A program made the position numbers and the translations under genes. Below, piece after piece: positions 1-8,786 of a stretch of 64,000 nt of DNA. Under the pieces are notes generated by a model that had not been told where the DNA came from, ran no database searches, and saw nothing but the letters and a program-made list of their open reading frames with translations. The DNA comes from Tomitella biformata AHU 1821 (GTDB lineage: Bacteria; Actinomycetota; Actinomycetes; Mycobacteriales; Mycobacteriaceae). The stretch spans positions 1 to 64,000 of the forward strand of contig NZ_BAVQ01000023.1 of NCBI RefSeq assembly GCF_000524475.1, read 5' to 3'. The stretch's first letter is position 1, and every line of letters begins with the position of its first letter.

Positions 1-364
1 GAATTTCTTACATTCCCTTCCTTGCACCTCCGGAGGTGTTTGTGAAGGCCTACTCGATATATATCAGCTCTGCCACACCGCCAACCTCACCACCCTGCCG
101 AATCCGCAGCGCCCCCGATTCCGCAGCCCTATTCGTGATTCGCAGGCCCTGTAACGCTCGCGATTGACCGCTAGGGCTGCGAGACGGCGAGACCGCGAAG
201 CCTGAACCTGAATTCGCGCCATCCCCGGCCAAGTGGGGACCCGAAAGACTCCATAACGACGTTTCGCGGGCACATCGCCAGTGTGCGGGTGCGATAGATA
301 GCGCACTCAGACTGACAATGTGCCCGCGAAAGCGAAACAGGGCTAGCTCACAGCTTGCAGAGGC
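1..364. other. Non-coding stretch downstream of glyA
   Basis: I see no convincing gene here. Two short leftward open frames (about 60 and 80 codons) overlap each other, lack a recognisable ribosome binding site and resemble nothing I know. The only structured element is the palindrome at 25-38. The stretch probably holds the 3' ends and terminators of glyA and of whatever gene lies to the left. Confidence 0.4.
25..38. repeat. Perfect 14-bp palindrome
   Basis: CACCTCC directly followed by its complement GGAGGTG. It could be a protein-binding site or part of a factor-independent terminator; only a short T-rich stretch (tttgtg) follows on the plus strand. Function unknown. Confidence 0.35.
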
Positions 365-1672
365 TTAGAGCAGCTTCCAGTCCTCGAGGCCCTCGTACAG
401 CGGGTACTGCGCGGCCAGCTTGGACACGCGGGCGCGCAGCGCGGGGATGTCCGCGCCGGAGCCGGCGGCCAGTGCGGTGGCGATGATGTCGGCGACCTCG
501 GTGAAGGCCGCGTCATCGAAGCCGCGGGTGGCCAGGGCCGGGGTGCCGATGCGCAAGCCCGACGGGTTCATCGGCGGACGCGGATCGAACGGCACGGCGT
601 TGCGGTTGACGGTGATGCCGACCTCGTGGAGCAGGTCCTCGCCCTGCTGGCCGTCGAGCTTCGAGTTGCGCAGGTCCACGAGCACCAGGTGCACGTCGGT
701 GCCGCCGGTCAGGACGCTGATGCCGTTGGCGGCAACGTCCGCACCGGTGAGCCGCTCGGCGAGGATGCGGGCGCCGGAGAGGGTCCGCTCCTGGCGGTCC
801 TTGAACTCCGCCGTGCCGGCGATCTTGAGGGCGACGGCCTTGGCGGCGATCGCGTGCATCAGCGGGCCGCCCTGCTGGCCGGGGAAGACGGCGGAGTTGA
901 GCTTCTTGGCCCAGGCCTTCTTCGCGACGATCAGGCCGGAGCGGGGGCCGCCGAGGGTCTTGTGCACGGTGGTCGAGACGACGTCGGCGTGCGGGACCGG
1001 CGAGGGGTGCAGGCCGGTGGCGACCAGGCCGGCGAAGTGGGCCATGTCGACCCAGAGCTTCGCGCCGACCTCGTCGGCGATCGAGCGGAACGCGGCGAAG
1101 TCGAGCTGGCGGGGGTACGCGGACCAGCCGGCGATGAGCACCTCGGGGCGCTCCTCGAGGGCGATGCGGCGGACCTCGTCCATGTCGACGGTGTGGGTGT
1201 CCTCGCGGACGCCGTAGGCGCCCACCTGGTAGAGCTTGCCGGAGAAGTTCAACTTCATGCCGTGCGTGAGGTGGCCACCGTGGGCCAGGTTCATGCCGAG
1301 CAGCTTCTCGCCGGGGTTCATCAGGGCCATGAGGACAGCGGCGTTGGCCTGCGCGCCGGCGTGCGGCTGGACGTTGGCGAACTCGGCGTCGAAGAGTTCG
1401 CAGGCGCGCTCCTTGGCGAGGTTCTCCACCACGTCGACGTGCTCGCAGCCGCCGTAGTAACGGCGGCCCGGGTAGCCCTCGGCATACTTATTCGTGAGCA
1501 CGCTGCCCTGTGCCTGCAGCACGGCGCGCGGCACGAAGTTCTCCGAGGCGATCATCTCGAGCGTGTCGCGCTGGCGACCCAGCTCGCCGGACATCGCCTC
1601 CGCAACCTCGGGGTCGAGCTCGGCGAGCGAGGCGGTCATGCTCGAGGCGGTGCTGGTCGGGTCGAACGTCAT
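365..1672 (-). CDS. glyA: Serine hydroxymethyltransferase
   Basis: PLP enzyme that interconverts serine and glycine while charging tetrahydrofolate with a one-carbon unit; cytosolic. The 435-residue protein is full length and has the family landmarks: [10 protein letters not shown]-like start ([12 protein letters not shown]), [13 protein letters not shown], the PLP lysine in [14 protein letters not shown], and the [10 protein letters not shown] segment near the C-terminus. I chose the ATG at 1672 rather than the upstream in-frame GTG at 1711 because GGGAG sits 9 nt before it and the protein then begins as expected for the family. The gene follows the DUF885 gene in the same direction with an 80-nt gap that holds its own -10 box. 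This belongs to the conserved glyA-coaA neighbourhood of mycolic-acid bacteria. Confidence 0.97.
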   Translation of the reverse strand: MTFDPTSTASSMTASLAELDPEVAEAMSGELGRQRDTLEMIASENFVPRAVLQAQGSVLTNKYAEGYPGRRYYGGCEHVDVVENLAKERACELFDAEFANVQPHAGAQANAAVLMALMNPGEKLLGMNLAHGGHLTHGMKLNFSGKLYQVGAYGVREDTHTVDMDEVRRIALEERPEVLIAGWSAYPRQLDFAAFRSIADEVGAKLWVDMAHFAGLVATGLHPSPVPHADVVSTTVHKTLGGPRSGLIVAKKAWAKKLNSAVFPGQQGGPLMHAIAAKAVALKIAGTAEFKDRQERTLSGARILAERLTGADVAANGISVLTGGTDVHLVLVDLRNSKLDGQQGEDLLHEVGITVNRNAVPFDPRPPMNPSGLRIGTPALATRGFDDAAFTEVADIIATALAAGSGADIPALRARVSKLAAQYPLYEGLEDWKLL

Positions 1673-1716
1673 GAATTGCGCTCCCTGATCTGGGTGGACG
1701 GCAGAAGTCACCCCTT

Positions 1717-1722
1717 ATTCTA
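1717..1722 (-). promoter_or_regulatory. Candidate -10 box of glyA
   Basis: Reading leftwards the sequence is TAGAAT, a good actinobacterial -10 hexamer, about 45 nt upstream of the glyA ATG. No clear -35 is visible at 17 bp. A start near 1709 would give a leader of roughly 37 nt. Confidence 0.4.
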
Positions 1723-1752
1723 CGAGTCGGCCAACTGTGACCTACCCCCGCC

Positions 1753-3000
1753 TCAGGACAGGCTCGTGCCGCCCGGCAGCTCTGCGCGCAGCGAGGACGG
1801 GATGAGGGGCTCATCGAGCAGCCGCCGGAACCGCTCCGTGGCGCTGACCTGCGCCGGACGCGCGTCGAGCCAGGATCCGAGGAGCTGATAGCCCTCCACG
1901 TAGGTGCTGATGTAGGCCCGCCACAGCGGCGAGGTGAGAAAACGCAGGCTCTGCCGCGCACGCTCGGACGTCGTGAGCGTCCACCGCTGCAGGAACGCCG
2001 CGACGTCGTCCTCGCTGGCGTGCTGGTCGTGCAGCATCAGCGCGGCATCCTGACGCACGCCGAGCAGCTTCGCCGACGCCTTCGAAAACCGTTCGGCCCG
2101 CTCGCCGTCGAAGCGCAACCCGAGGTCCGCATAGATCTCCTGCGCCCACGGCCCCCAGCCCTCGCCGACGATCGCCTCGAGCGCGAGGTCGGCAAGTCCC
2201 TCCGCCATCAGGCACTGCGGGGTGTTGACGAGGAACAGCGTCTGCTCCACCTCGCCCGCGGCGACCAACCCGGCCTCCTTGCGGCAGTGCTCGGTGTGGT
2301 GGCCTGGATACGACTCGTGCGAGATCAGGTGTGGCAGGCCCGCCATCTGCTGCTTGAGGTCGGCGTTGATCGCCACGGTGGACTTGAAGTCGCCCAGGTA
2401 GTAGTTGAAGCCGGACCAGGGCTTGTCCGTCACCACCTGGTATTCGACCGTCTCGGCCTCGGGCAGGGGGAAGTCGACGCGGACCCGGTCGCGCAGCGCG
2501 CTGGAGAAGGCCTGCACGCATTCCTCGAGGCGGGCGGGCGGGATCTCGTCGGCGGCGCGGTGGGCCTGCAGTCGCTCGGCCAGCGGGCCGTTGCCGCCGA
2601 GGACCTCGTCCATCTCGCGGTGGGCCTGGCGGTACTCGTCCTCGTCGCCGCGCGCGATCCGCACGTCGAAGTACGCGTGCACCTCGTCGACGAACCCGAT
2701 CTCCGCACCCGCGAACTTGCGCGCGGAGCACTCCAACGCGGTCAGGTGGGCGCTGACGAAATCCCTGCGCGACGCGGTGAGACCGGAGCCCGGCAACTCG
2801 TGGAGGAGTGCGGCGGCCTGGCGCGCCAGCTCGGCCGGATCCGGCTTGGCCTCGTTCTGGACCTGCCGTCGAAGCGCCGGGTCGCCGGTGAAGGCGTCGA
2901 CGAAACCCTCCTCGATCAGGTCGAAGCGCAGCCCTAGTAGCTGATATTGCCGGAGCAACTCGGTAGTGTCCACGACACAGAAGCGTAGCGGCCGGCCCAT
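1753..3000 (-). CDS. DUF885 family (peptidase-like) protein
   Basis: A 415-residue member of the DUF885 family, whose members are distantly related to zinc metallopeptidases; substrate unknown. The helix [15 protein letters not shown] (about residues 225-240) supplies the HESxPGHH pattern typical of the family, and the rest is mostly alpha-helical. No signal peptide or membrane helix is evident, so it is probably cytosolic. I set the start at the ATG at 3000; an in-frame extension to 3132 is open but would overlap the coaA leader and reads as low-complexity. A GTG at about 2973 is another option. The gene is divergent from coaA, as next to coaA in related genomes, and lies upstream of glyA. 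The family call is firm; the biochemical role is not known. Confidence 0.8.
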   Translation of the reverse strand: MGRPLRFCVVDTTELLRQYQLLGLRFDLIEEGFVDAFTGDPALRRQVQNEAKPDPAELARQAAALLHELPGSGLTASRRDFVSAHLTALECSARKFAGAEIGFVDEVHAYFDVRIARGDEDEYRQAHREMDEVLGGNGPLAERLQAHRAADEIPPARLEECVQAFSSALRDRVRVDFPLPEAETVEYQVVTDKPWSGFNYYLGDFKSTVAINADLKQQMAGLPHLISHESYPGHHTEHCRKEAGLVAAGEVEQTLFLVNTPQCLMAEGLADLALEAIVGEGWGPWAQEIYADLGLRFDGERAERFSKASAKLLGVRQDAALMLHDQHASEDDVAAFLQRWTLTTSERARQSLRFLTSPLWRAYISTYVEGYQLLGSWLDARPAQVSATERFRRLLDEPLIPSSLRAELPGGTSLS

Positions 3001-3123
3001 GTTCGCGACCCGAGTCCGGCCATCTTCCACGAGAGGTGTTGACTGACGCGCATGCACGGCGACTCCATTTGCCTCCGTCCGCGACCATTCAGGGGACTCT
3101 CCCGTGGACAATCTCGGGCCTGT

Positions 3124-3139
3124 CCCCCTCAACTGGGGG
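3124..3139 (+). promoter_or_regulatory. Hairpin occluding the coaA Shine-Dalgarno
   Basis: CCCCC-tcaact-GGGGG. The right arm is the G-run that serves as ribosome binding site for coaA, 7 nt before its ATG, so folding would hide it. This is seen directly in the sequence; regulation is inferred. Confidence 0.35.
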
Positions 3140-3146
3140 TCCCCAC

Positions 3147-4079
3147 ATGTCTCGGTTGACTGAACCCAGTCCGTATATCGAGTTCGACCGCAAGAGTTGG
3201 CGCGCGCTGCGCATGTCCACCCCGCAGGTGCTCACCGAAACGGACCTGCACAAGCTGCGCGGCCTGGGCGAGCAGATCGATTTGAAGGAGGTCGCGGAGG
3301 TCTACCTTCCGCTCTCCCGGCTGATCCACCTGCAGGTCGCCGCCCGGCAGCGCCTCTTCGCCGCGACGGCCACATTCCTCGGCGAGAAGCATCCCGACAG
3401 GCAAGTGCCGTTCATCATCGGCGTGGCCGGCAGCGTCGCCGTCGGCAAGTCCACGACAGCCCGCGTGCTGCAGGCGCTCCTGGCACGGTGGGACACCCAT
3501 CCACGGGTGGACCTGGTGACGACGGACGGGTTCTTGTACTCCACCCGCGAGCTCGTGCGCCGAGGCATCATGCACCGCAAGGGTTTTCCCGAGAGCTACG
3601 ACCGTCGGGCGCTGCTGCGCTTCGTCACCGAGGTCAAGTCCGGCGCCCCCGAGGTGTCTGCGCCCGTCTACTCGCACACGTCCTATGACATCGTCGCGAA
3701 CGAGCGCCAGGTGGTTCGCCAGCCGGACATCCTCATCATCGAGGGCCTGAACGTGCTGCAGACGGGCCCGCGACTGATGGTCTCGGACCTGTTCGATTTC
3801 TCCATCTACGTCGACGCCCGCATCGAGAATATCGAGCGCTGGTATGTCACGCGGTTCCTGGCGCTGCGCAGCACGTCGTTCGCGGACCCGCAGGCGCACT
3901 TCCACCACTATTCGAATCTCTCCGATGAGCACGCCACCATTGCGGCGCAAGAGATTTGGCACACCACCAACCGGCCAAACCTGGTGGAGAACATCCTGCC
4001 GACGCGCCCCCGGGCCACCCTCGTGCTGCGCAAGGACAGCGACCACACCATCAACCGGGTGCGGCTGCGCAAGCTCTAG
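3147..4079 (+). CDS. coaA: Pantothenate kinase, type I
   Basis: Phosphorylates pantothenate with ATP, the first committed step of coenzyme A synthesis. The 310-residue protein matches the bacterial type I family in length and motifs: [11 protein letters not shown] near the N-terminus, the P-loop [12 protein letters not shown] at about residues 94-105, TTDGFLY, and the IIEGLNVLQ strand. I chose the ATG at 3147 because the protein then begins like its homologues ([13 protein letters not shown]) and a GGGGG ribosome binding site lies 7 nt upstream. It is divergent from the DUF885 gene and monocistronic: the next gene is on the other strand. CoA-mediated feedback inhibition is known for the family and not visible here. 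Confidence 0.97.
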   Translation: MSRLTEPSPYIEFDRKSWRALRMSTPQVLTETDLHKLRGLGEQIDLKEVAEVYLPLSRLIHLQVAARQRLFAATATFLGEKHPDRQVPFIIGVAGSVAVGKSTTARVLQALLARWDTHPRVDLVTTDGFLYSTRELVRRGIMHRKGFPESYDRRALLRFVTEVKSGAPEVSAPVYSHTSYDIVANERQVVRQPDILIIEGLNVLQTGPRLMVSDLFDFSIYVDARIENIERWYVTRFLALRSTSFADPQAHFHHYSNLSDEHATIAAQEIWHTTNRPNLVENILPTRPRATLVLRKDSDHTINRVRLRKL

Positions 4080-4092
4080 CGCCCAGACTGGG

Positions 4093-4725
4093 TCAGTTCG
4101 CCGGCGGCTGCAGCGCGGGAAACCAGATGTCGCCCAACACGTCAGCCGCGGCGTCGCCGGAGAACTCGATGGTGCCCTGCACCGCCCAGCGGGTGAAGAA
4201 ACGCTCCAGCTGGCTGACCAGCAGTTCGATGCGCAGCCGCGCCTCGTCCTGTCGGCCGTCGCCCCAGCGGGCCAGGTACTTCGGCATCGCCATCGGCAAA
4301 TCGTAGATCGCCTTCTTGGCGATCTCCTTGAACTCCGGCTCGAGCGCCAGCGCCTCGTCCCAGGCCGGCAGGATGTCCTTATTGGTCTCGAACCACGCGA
4401 GCGACTGGCGCACCCAGGCCGTGAAAGCCTCCTGGGTGCCCTCCTCCAGCGCCTGGTCGAGATCCGCGTAGACGGCCACGGCGCGCTGCTCCATGGTCTC
4501 CGCGCTGATCTTCTGCAACACGTCGATCTTGCTGCTGAAGTGCAGGTAGAACGTCGCTCGGCTGCACCCGACGGCCGACGCGATGTCGTCGATGGTCACG
4601 GCCGCATACCCGCGGGAGACGAAGAGCTCTCGCGAGGTGAGCAACAGCTTGAGCCGAGTCTGCCGCTTCTGCTCGTCCCGCAGCGTCATCCGACGCGGTT
4701 GCTTACCCTTTTCAGTCCCGCTCAC
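4093..4725 (-). CDS. TetR family transcriptional regulator
   Basis: A 210-residue TetR-type repressor. The N-terminal helix-turn-helix is clear (TIDDIASAVGCSRATFYLHFSSK, about residues 37-59, given in part), followed by an all-helical ligand domain of unassigned specificity. The GTG at 4725 is preferred: GGAGAG lies 8 nt upstream, whereas the upstream TTG at 4743 has no site. The gene is the last of a leftward series (lipoprotein, two dioxygenases, TetR), 136 nt beyond the first dioxygenase, and is the obvious candidate regulator of the catabolic cluster at 4.1-13.2 kb. A 10-nt tandem duplication covers its ribosome binding site. Confidence 0.85.
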   Translation of the reverse strand: MSGTEKGKQPRRMTLRDEQKRQTRLKLLLTSRELFVSRGYAAVTIDDIASAVGCSRATFYLHFSSKIDVLQKISAETMEQRAVAVYADLDQALEEGTQEAFTAWVRQSLAWFETNKDILPAWDEALALEPEFKEIAKKAIYDLPMAMPKYLARWGDGRQDEARLRIELLVSQLERFFTRWAVQGTIEFSGDAAADVLGDIWFPALQPPAN

Positions 4726-4729
4726 GTGT

Positions 4730-4748
4730 ACAACTCTCCACAACTCTC
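4730..4748. repeat. Tandem ACAACTCTC repeat over TetR ribosome binding site
   Basis: ACAACTCTC occurs at 4730-4738 and again at 4740-4748, a 10-bp period. On the minus strand each copy carries GAGAG, and one copy provides the GGAGAG Shine-Dalgarno of the TetR gene. It may be slippage, or a helical-phase repeat bound by the regulator. Confidence 0.35.
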
Positions 4749-4861
4749 AAGATCAGCTGAATCTCGGACTTTTGACACTACACAGCCAGACGCCGCGTCG
4801 GCCGAGTAACGCGGGGCGTGCACCGCTGCCAGCCGCACTGCGAACCCGCCTGTGCGGCTGG

Positions 4862-5854
4862 CTATTTCCCGCCAATGCCCACCGGCCGGACCCCGCCAAT
4901 CGATATCCTGTCCATCACCCTGCGTTGGGGGAAGTAGTCGCTGGACGCGTAGTGCTGGGTGGACCGATTATCCCAGATAGCGACCGTGTCTGGTCGCCAC
5001 CGCAACCGAAATTGGAACTCGGGGCGGCGGATGTGCCGATAGAGCAGCGTCAGCAGCTCGTCCGACTCCTCCTGGCCGAGTCCGATGATCCGCGTGGTGA
5101 AGATCGTGTTGACGAATAGCACTCTGCGCCCGGTCTCTGGGATCTCCCAGACGATGGGGTGCTCCACAGGCGGGAAGGCCTGGTGGAACCGTCCGATTTC
5201 GTCCGGGGTCATCCTCTGCCCGAACTCCTCGGTCTGCCGCCAGTCGTGCTCGGCCCACAGCCCGTCGATTCGCTGGCGTACTGATTCGGGCAGCAGGTCG
5301 TAGGCCGCGCCGGTGTCCACCCAGAGCGTGTCGCCGCCGACCGCCGGCACTTCCACCGCGCGCAGCACCGCGCCGACCGACGGCCGCTCATGCCAGCTGA
5401 CGTCGTTGTGCCAGTTGTTCTCGATCGCGCCGCGCTGAGTATGCCGCACCAGTGTGGCAACATCCGCGTCCGTTTGCCCACTGGAGGCCTTGAGCGAGGT
5501 GAAGGGATGCCGCTCGATCGGCCCCCAGCAGCTCGCGAACCGCCGGTGCCCGTCGCGGTCGATGTCCTGGTCGCGGAAGACCAGCACCTTGAATTCGTGG
5601 AGCGCCCGTCTCAGCTCGGCGAGCACCGACTCGGACAGTTCCCCGCCGATCTGGAGCCCCTCGATCTCGGCGCCGATCGTCGGCGTCACCGGATGCACGG
5701 TGAACCCCTGGTAGTCCCGCCGCTCCATGTGCTCGGACAGCCGCGCGGCCACGAGGGGGCCCGACGCGTATAGAACGTCGCTGGCCGTCGGGTGCATCTT
5801 GCTCGCGGTATGCGCGGGCGGGCCGGCATCAGCCTCGCGGATGGTCGGTTGCAC
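4862..5854 (-). CDS. TauD/TfdA-type Fe(II)/2-oxoglutarate dioxygenase (copy 1)
   Basis: A 330-residue non-haem iron dioxygenase that should couple 2-oxoglutarate decarboxylation to hydroxylation of a small acid such as a sulfonate, sulfate ester or aryloxyalkanoate; substrate not predictable. Iron ligands are visible as H149-x-D151 (NNWHNDVSW) and H301 (STQHYASSDY), with R311 or R312 as the oxoglutarate-binding arginine. The start is a GTG at 5854 preceded by AAAGGTGG. It lies 31 nt downstream of a paralogous dioxygenase with the same layout (PTIGAE.EG, RDQDI, ENNWH.DVSW), so the pair arose by tandem duplication. It is part of the leftward arm of the catabolic cluster. Confidence 0.9.
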   Translation of the reverse strand: MQPTIREADAGPPAHTASKMHPTASDVLYASGPLVAARLSEHMERRDYQGFTVHPVTPTIGAEIEGLQIGGELSESVLAELRRALHEFKVLVFRDQDIDRDGHRRFASCWGPIERHPFTSLKASSGQTDADVATLVRHTQRGAIENNWHNDVSWHERPSVGAVLRAVEVPAVGGDTLWVDTGAAYDLLPESVRQRIDGLWAEHDWRQTEEFGQRMTPDEIGRFHQAFPPVEHPIVWEIPETGRRVLFVNTIFTTRIIGLGQEESDELLTLLYRHIRRPEFQFRLRWRPDTVAIWDNRSTQHYASSDYFPQRRVMDRISIGGVRPVGIGGK

Positions 5855-5885
5855 TGGGGTTCCACCTTTCAGTTGTAGAGGAGAA

Positions 5886-6869
5886 TCAGGCTTCTTGCGC
5901 GACGGGAGATCCAGCGATACCCACCGGCACGTCCCCGACGATGGACAAGCGGTCCATGATCCGTCGTTGGGGGTAGTAGTCGCTCGCGGCGTAGTGCTGG
6001 CAGGTGCGGTTGTCCCAGAACGCGACAGTGTCCTTGCGCCAGCGCAGCCGCACCTGGAACTCGGCGCGCTGCACGTGCCGGTAGAGCAGCGTCAGCAGCT
6101 CGTTCGACTCCGCCTCCGAGACCCCCAGGATGCGCTGGGTGAAGTTGGTGTTGACGAAGAGCGTGCGACGGCCGGTCTCCGGGATCACCCGCACGACGGG
6201 ATGCTGCGCCGCCGGGTAGTCGGGCCGTAGCGCGGCGATCACGTCCGGTGTCATGGACTTGCCGAAATTGGGCACCCAGTCATGCTCGGCCACCAGGGAG
6301 TCGATGCGCTCCTTGATGGCGTCCGGCAGCAGGTCGTAGGCCGCGCAGGTATCCGCGAACAGGGTGTCGCCGCCAACCGCAGGCACCTCGACCGCGCGCA
6401 GGACCGCGCCGAAGGATGGCGCCCGGCTCCAGCTGACATCGTGGTGCCAGTTGTTCTCGATGCCGGCCACTGACACATCCCGCTCCAGAGTGACGACGTC
6501 GGCGTCCGTCTGCCCCGGATACTTCCCGTACTTGATGAACGGGTGCTCCTCGAGCTCGCCCCACTTGGAGGCGAAGGCCCGATGTGCGGAGCGCTCGATG
6601 TCTTGGTCGCGGAACACCAAGACCTTCCATTCGAGCAGCGCGCGGCGTAGCTCGGCCATCGTCTCCTCGTCGAGGTCTCCGCCGAGCCGGATGCCGTCGA
6701 CCTCCGCCCCGATCGTCGGCGTCATCGGGGCGACGGAGAACCGCTCGTAGGGGCGGTCGTCGAAAGATGGGCCCACCCGGTCCGCGACGAGGGGACCCGA
6801 CGCGTACAGGGGATCGGTGGCGGTGACGTGCATCTTGTGGGTGGGTCGAACTGCACTGACGTTGCTCAT
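5886..6869 (-). CDS. TauD/TfdA-type Fe(II)/2-oxoglutarate dioxygenase (copy 2)
   Basis: A 327-residue paralogue of the adjacent dioxygenase. Iron ligands are H142 and D144 in ENNWHHDVSW and H292 in TCQHYAASDYYPQRR; the RR that follows carries the oxoglutarate-binding arginine. The two copies agree over most of their length but differ in the N-terminus and in the active-site lid (residues 195-220), which suggests different substrate preference. I placed the start at the ATG at 6869 (AGGTG upstream); a longer frame to 6950 would run into the preceding gene. It lies 80 nt downstream of the solute-binding lipoprotein gene and is probably co-transcribed with it. Confidence 0.9.
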   Translation of the reverse strand: MSNVSAVRPTHKMHVTATDPLYASGPLVADRVGPSFDDRPYERFSVAPMTPTIGAEVDGIRLGGDLDEETMAELRRALLEWKVLVFRDQDIERSAHRAFASKWGELEEHPFIKYGKYPGQTDADVVTLERDVSVAGIENNWHHDVSWSRAPSFGAVLRAVEVPAVGGDTLFADTCAAYDLLPDAIKERIDSLVAEHDWVPNFGKSMTPDVIAALRPDYPAAQHPVVRVIPETGRRTLFVNTNFTQRILGVSEAESNELLTLLYRHVQRAEFQVRLRWRKDTVAFWDNRTCQHYAASDYYPQRRIMDRLSIVGDVPVGIAGSPVAQEA

Positions 6870-6949
6870 TCCTGCACCTATCTGTTTCTGTTGGCTGTGG
6901 TCATGACGCGATGGCGGGGCTATGTGCGCCCCCCGGCTTGCCACGCGCA

Positions 6950-8566
6950 CTAGGCGATCCAGGCGTCGCCAAGCAGGACGATGTCCGCGAATGTGTGCTG
7001 CACGCCGTGCACGTTCTCCTGCCAGATCACCAGGTTGTCCTGCGCGGAGACGGGCACCGTGGGCACCGTGTCGGCGGCTAATTGCTCGATCTCGCCGATG
7101 AGCGCGCTCTCCGCAGCCACGTCGGTGGCGGCCTGCAGGCGGTCGAGCAGTGCGTCCATCTGCGGGTTCGAATAGCCCGAGACATTCCCGTTGGACTCGC
7201 TGTGGAAGCTGGAATAGAGCTTCAAGAACGGGGCGGATTCACGGATGTTCAGGCCCGTTTGCCCCAGGTCGTAGTTCCGCTCGACATACATCACGCGAAC
7301 CATGTCGGTGACGCTAGTGACATAGTCGACGGTCAGATCGAAACCGACGTTGTTCAGCATCGACTGGATGGCCAACGCACGGGCCTGAGCCTCGGGTGCC
7401 TGCCTGGTGACGAAGGTGATCTTGCCGTCGAACCCCTTGGCCTTCGCCGCGGCGACCAGCATGCGGGCCTCCTCGGGGTCATAACGCGATTGTGGCGCGC
7501 CGGAATCCCACTGGGAGGCCGAGGAGAACAAGGCGGTGCTGGGCCTGCCCATTCCGCCCTGCCCGCGCTCGTCGATGAGGACCGGGTCGACCGCGAGGTC
7601 AATCGCCCTGCGCACGTCGATGTCTGAGCCGGGGCGGCCCTCCGCGTTGTTAATCAGAATCGCGCTGCCGGCGTTCATGACGCTGAGGACGCCTGGATAG
7701 CCTGCGTCGGCCACCTCCGCCGCGATCTGCGCGTCATACAAGAACGCCAGTTGGATCTCGCCCGCCCGGAACATGTCCAGCTGCTGACGCCCATCAGCCG
7801 CGGGGATGATCCGCACGGCGTCCAGGTGCGCGGGTCCACTCCAGTAGTCGGCGCGACGCTCAAGGAGGATCTCCTCATTGGGCTTGTGCGCCTCGAGGGT
7901 GAACGGCCCCGCCCCGATGGGCGTGAAGGACTCGCCGTCCACGGCCTGCTTGGCGACGATCATCCCGGGTCCGGTGGCGAGCATGTTGGGGAATGTCAGC
8001 CACGGCTTGCCGAGCACGAACACCACAGTGCGAGGGTTGTTCGCGGTCATCGACTCGACGCTCGAGGACCACAGCTGGGAGTCCGATCCGCGGTTGGCGA
8101 CGTAGCGCTCGATGCTCCACACCACGGCCTCGGCGTCGACCGGCTCACCATTGCTGAATCTCGCCCCTTCACGGAGGGTCAGTGTCCAGGTCTTGCCGTC
8201 CTCGCTGGCCTCGAGCGCCTCCGCGAGCTGCGGGACGAACTCGCCGGCCATATCGTCATAGCGCATCAGCAGGTCGTACACCGCCGCCATCTCCGTCCCT
8301 CCCGTCGAACCCGAGGGGACGGTCTTCGCCGGGTCGAGGACTGCGGGCAGGTTGAATGTGCCGAAGGTCAAGGTGCCGCCGGTCTGGATGTCTTCAGCGT
8401 CGGGCTGGCTGCCCACCGGGCCACTGATCCCCCCGCGCTGTTGCGCCTGCCCTGCACCTCCGGACGCGCACCCGGTGAGCGCGACCGCGCCGGCGACCGC
8501 CATGGCCCCCATCCTCAATCCCCAATGGGCCCGCCCGACCGGTAATCCGAATCTCAGACTTCCCAC
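6950..8566 (-). CDS. ABC transporter solute-binding lipoprotein, family 5 (orphan)
   Basis: A 538-residue periplasmic binding protein of the peptide/opine/nickel class (SBP_bac_5). A lipoprotein signal is evident: basic N-terminus, hydrophobic stretch and lipobox LTGC with the lipidated cysteine at about residue 33. Typical features follow, namely GGTLTFGTF, a WTLTLREGARFSNGEPVDAEAV-type strand and DVRRAIDLAVDP. The GTG at 8566 has GGAGG 4 nt upstream; starts further upstream lack one. No permease or ATPase gene is nearby, so the binding protein must use a transporter encoded elsewhere or act as a sensor. It leads the leftward arm of the catabolic cluster and is divergent from the monooxygenase operon, with a perfect inverted repeat in the shared control region. 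Confidence 0.88.
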   Translation of the reverse strand: MGSLRFGLPVGRAHWGLRMGAMAVAGAVALTGCASGGAGQAQQRGGISGPVGSQPDAEDIQTGGTLTFGTFNLPAVLDPAKTVPSGSTGGTEMAAVYDLLMRYDDMAGEFVPQLAEALEASEDGKTWTLTLREGARFSNGEPVDAEAVVWSIERYVANRGSDSQLWSSSVESMTANNPRTVVFVLGKPWLTFPNMLATGPGMIVAKQAVDGESFTPIGAGPFTLEAHKPNEEILLERRADYWSGPAHLDAVRIIPAADGRQQLDMFRAGEIQLAFLYDAQIAAEVADAGYPGVLSVMNAGSAILINNAEGRPGSDIDVRRAIDLAVDPVLIDERGQGGMGRPSTALFSSASQWDSGAPQSRYDPEEARMLVAAAKAKGFDGKITFVTRQAPEAQARALAIQSMLNNVGFDLTVDYVTSVTDMVRVMYVERNYDLGQTGLNIRESAPFLKLYSSFHSESNGNVSGYSNPQMDALLDRLQAATDVAAESALIGEIEQLAADTVPTVPVSAQDNLVIWQENVHGVQHTFADIVLLGDAWIA

Positions 8567-8608
8567 TGATCCTCCGTCTCTGGGGCCGCTCTCGCCGCCC
8601 ACCGCAAC

Positions 8609-8624
8609 TGTGTCGCACGACACA
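8609..8624. promoter_or_regulatory. Inverted repeat, candidate operator
   Basis: TGTGTCG-CA-CGACACA: 7-bp perfect arms, 2-nt spacer, 43 bp upstream of the binding-protein start and within the divergent control region. Its size fits a dimeric repressor. The TetR at 4093-4725 is a candidate, although the TGT..ACA ends also resemble GntR-type sites. Confidence 0.5.
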
Positions 8625-8688
8625 TGCTGCGTCTTCACAAACGGACTGTCAAGTGAAAAACGAAATGACCACCAAACTCCACCTGGCG

Positions 8689-8717
8689 TTGAATACAGTT
8701 CGCACTCTCACTAGACA
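8689..8717 (+). promoter_or_regulatory. Candidate promoter of monooxygenase operon
   Basis: TTGAAT at 8689-8694 and TAGACA at 8712-8717, separated by 17 bp. The match to a sigma-70-type promoter is moderate. It lies between the two divergent arms of the catabolic cluster. Confidence 0.3.
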
Positions 8718-8737
8718 ATCCGTCAGCGACTGCTAAT

Positions 8738-8755
8738 GTGTGGGGCAAGCCACAC
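8738..8755. promoter_or_regulatory. Inverted repeat before the monooxygenase start
   Basis: GTGTGG-ggcaag-CCACAC, 6-bp perfect arms, between the candidate promoter and the GTG at 8787. It may be an operator or an RNA hairpin. Confidence 0.4.
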
Positions 8756-8786
8756 CCACCCGCCACGACGAAAGCCAGGTTGCCCC

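Noticed and set aside
626-1888. Long plus-strand open frames opposite glyA and opposite many other genes
   Set aside because: They are antisense shadows of GC-rich coding sequence: no ribosome site, Arg/Ala/Gly-rich nonsense composition, and a recognisable protein on the other strand.
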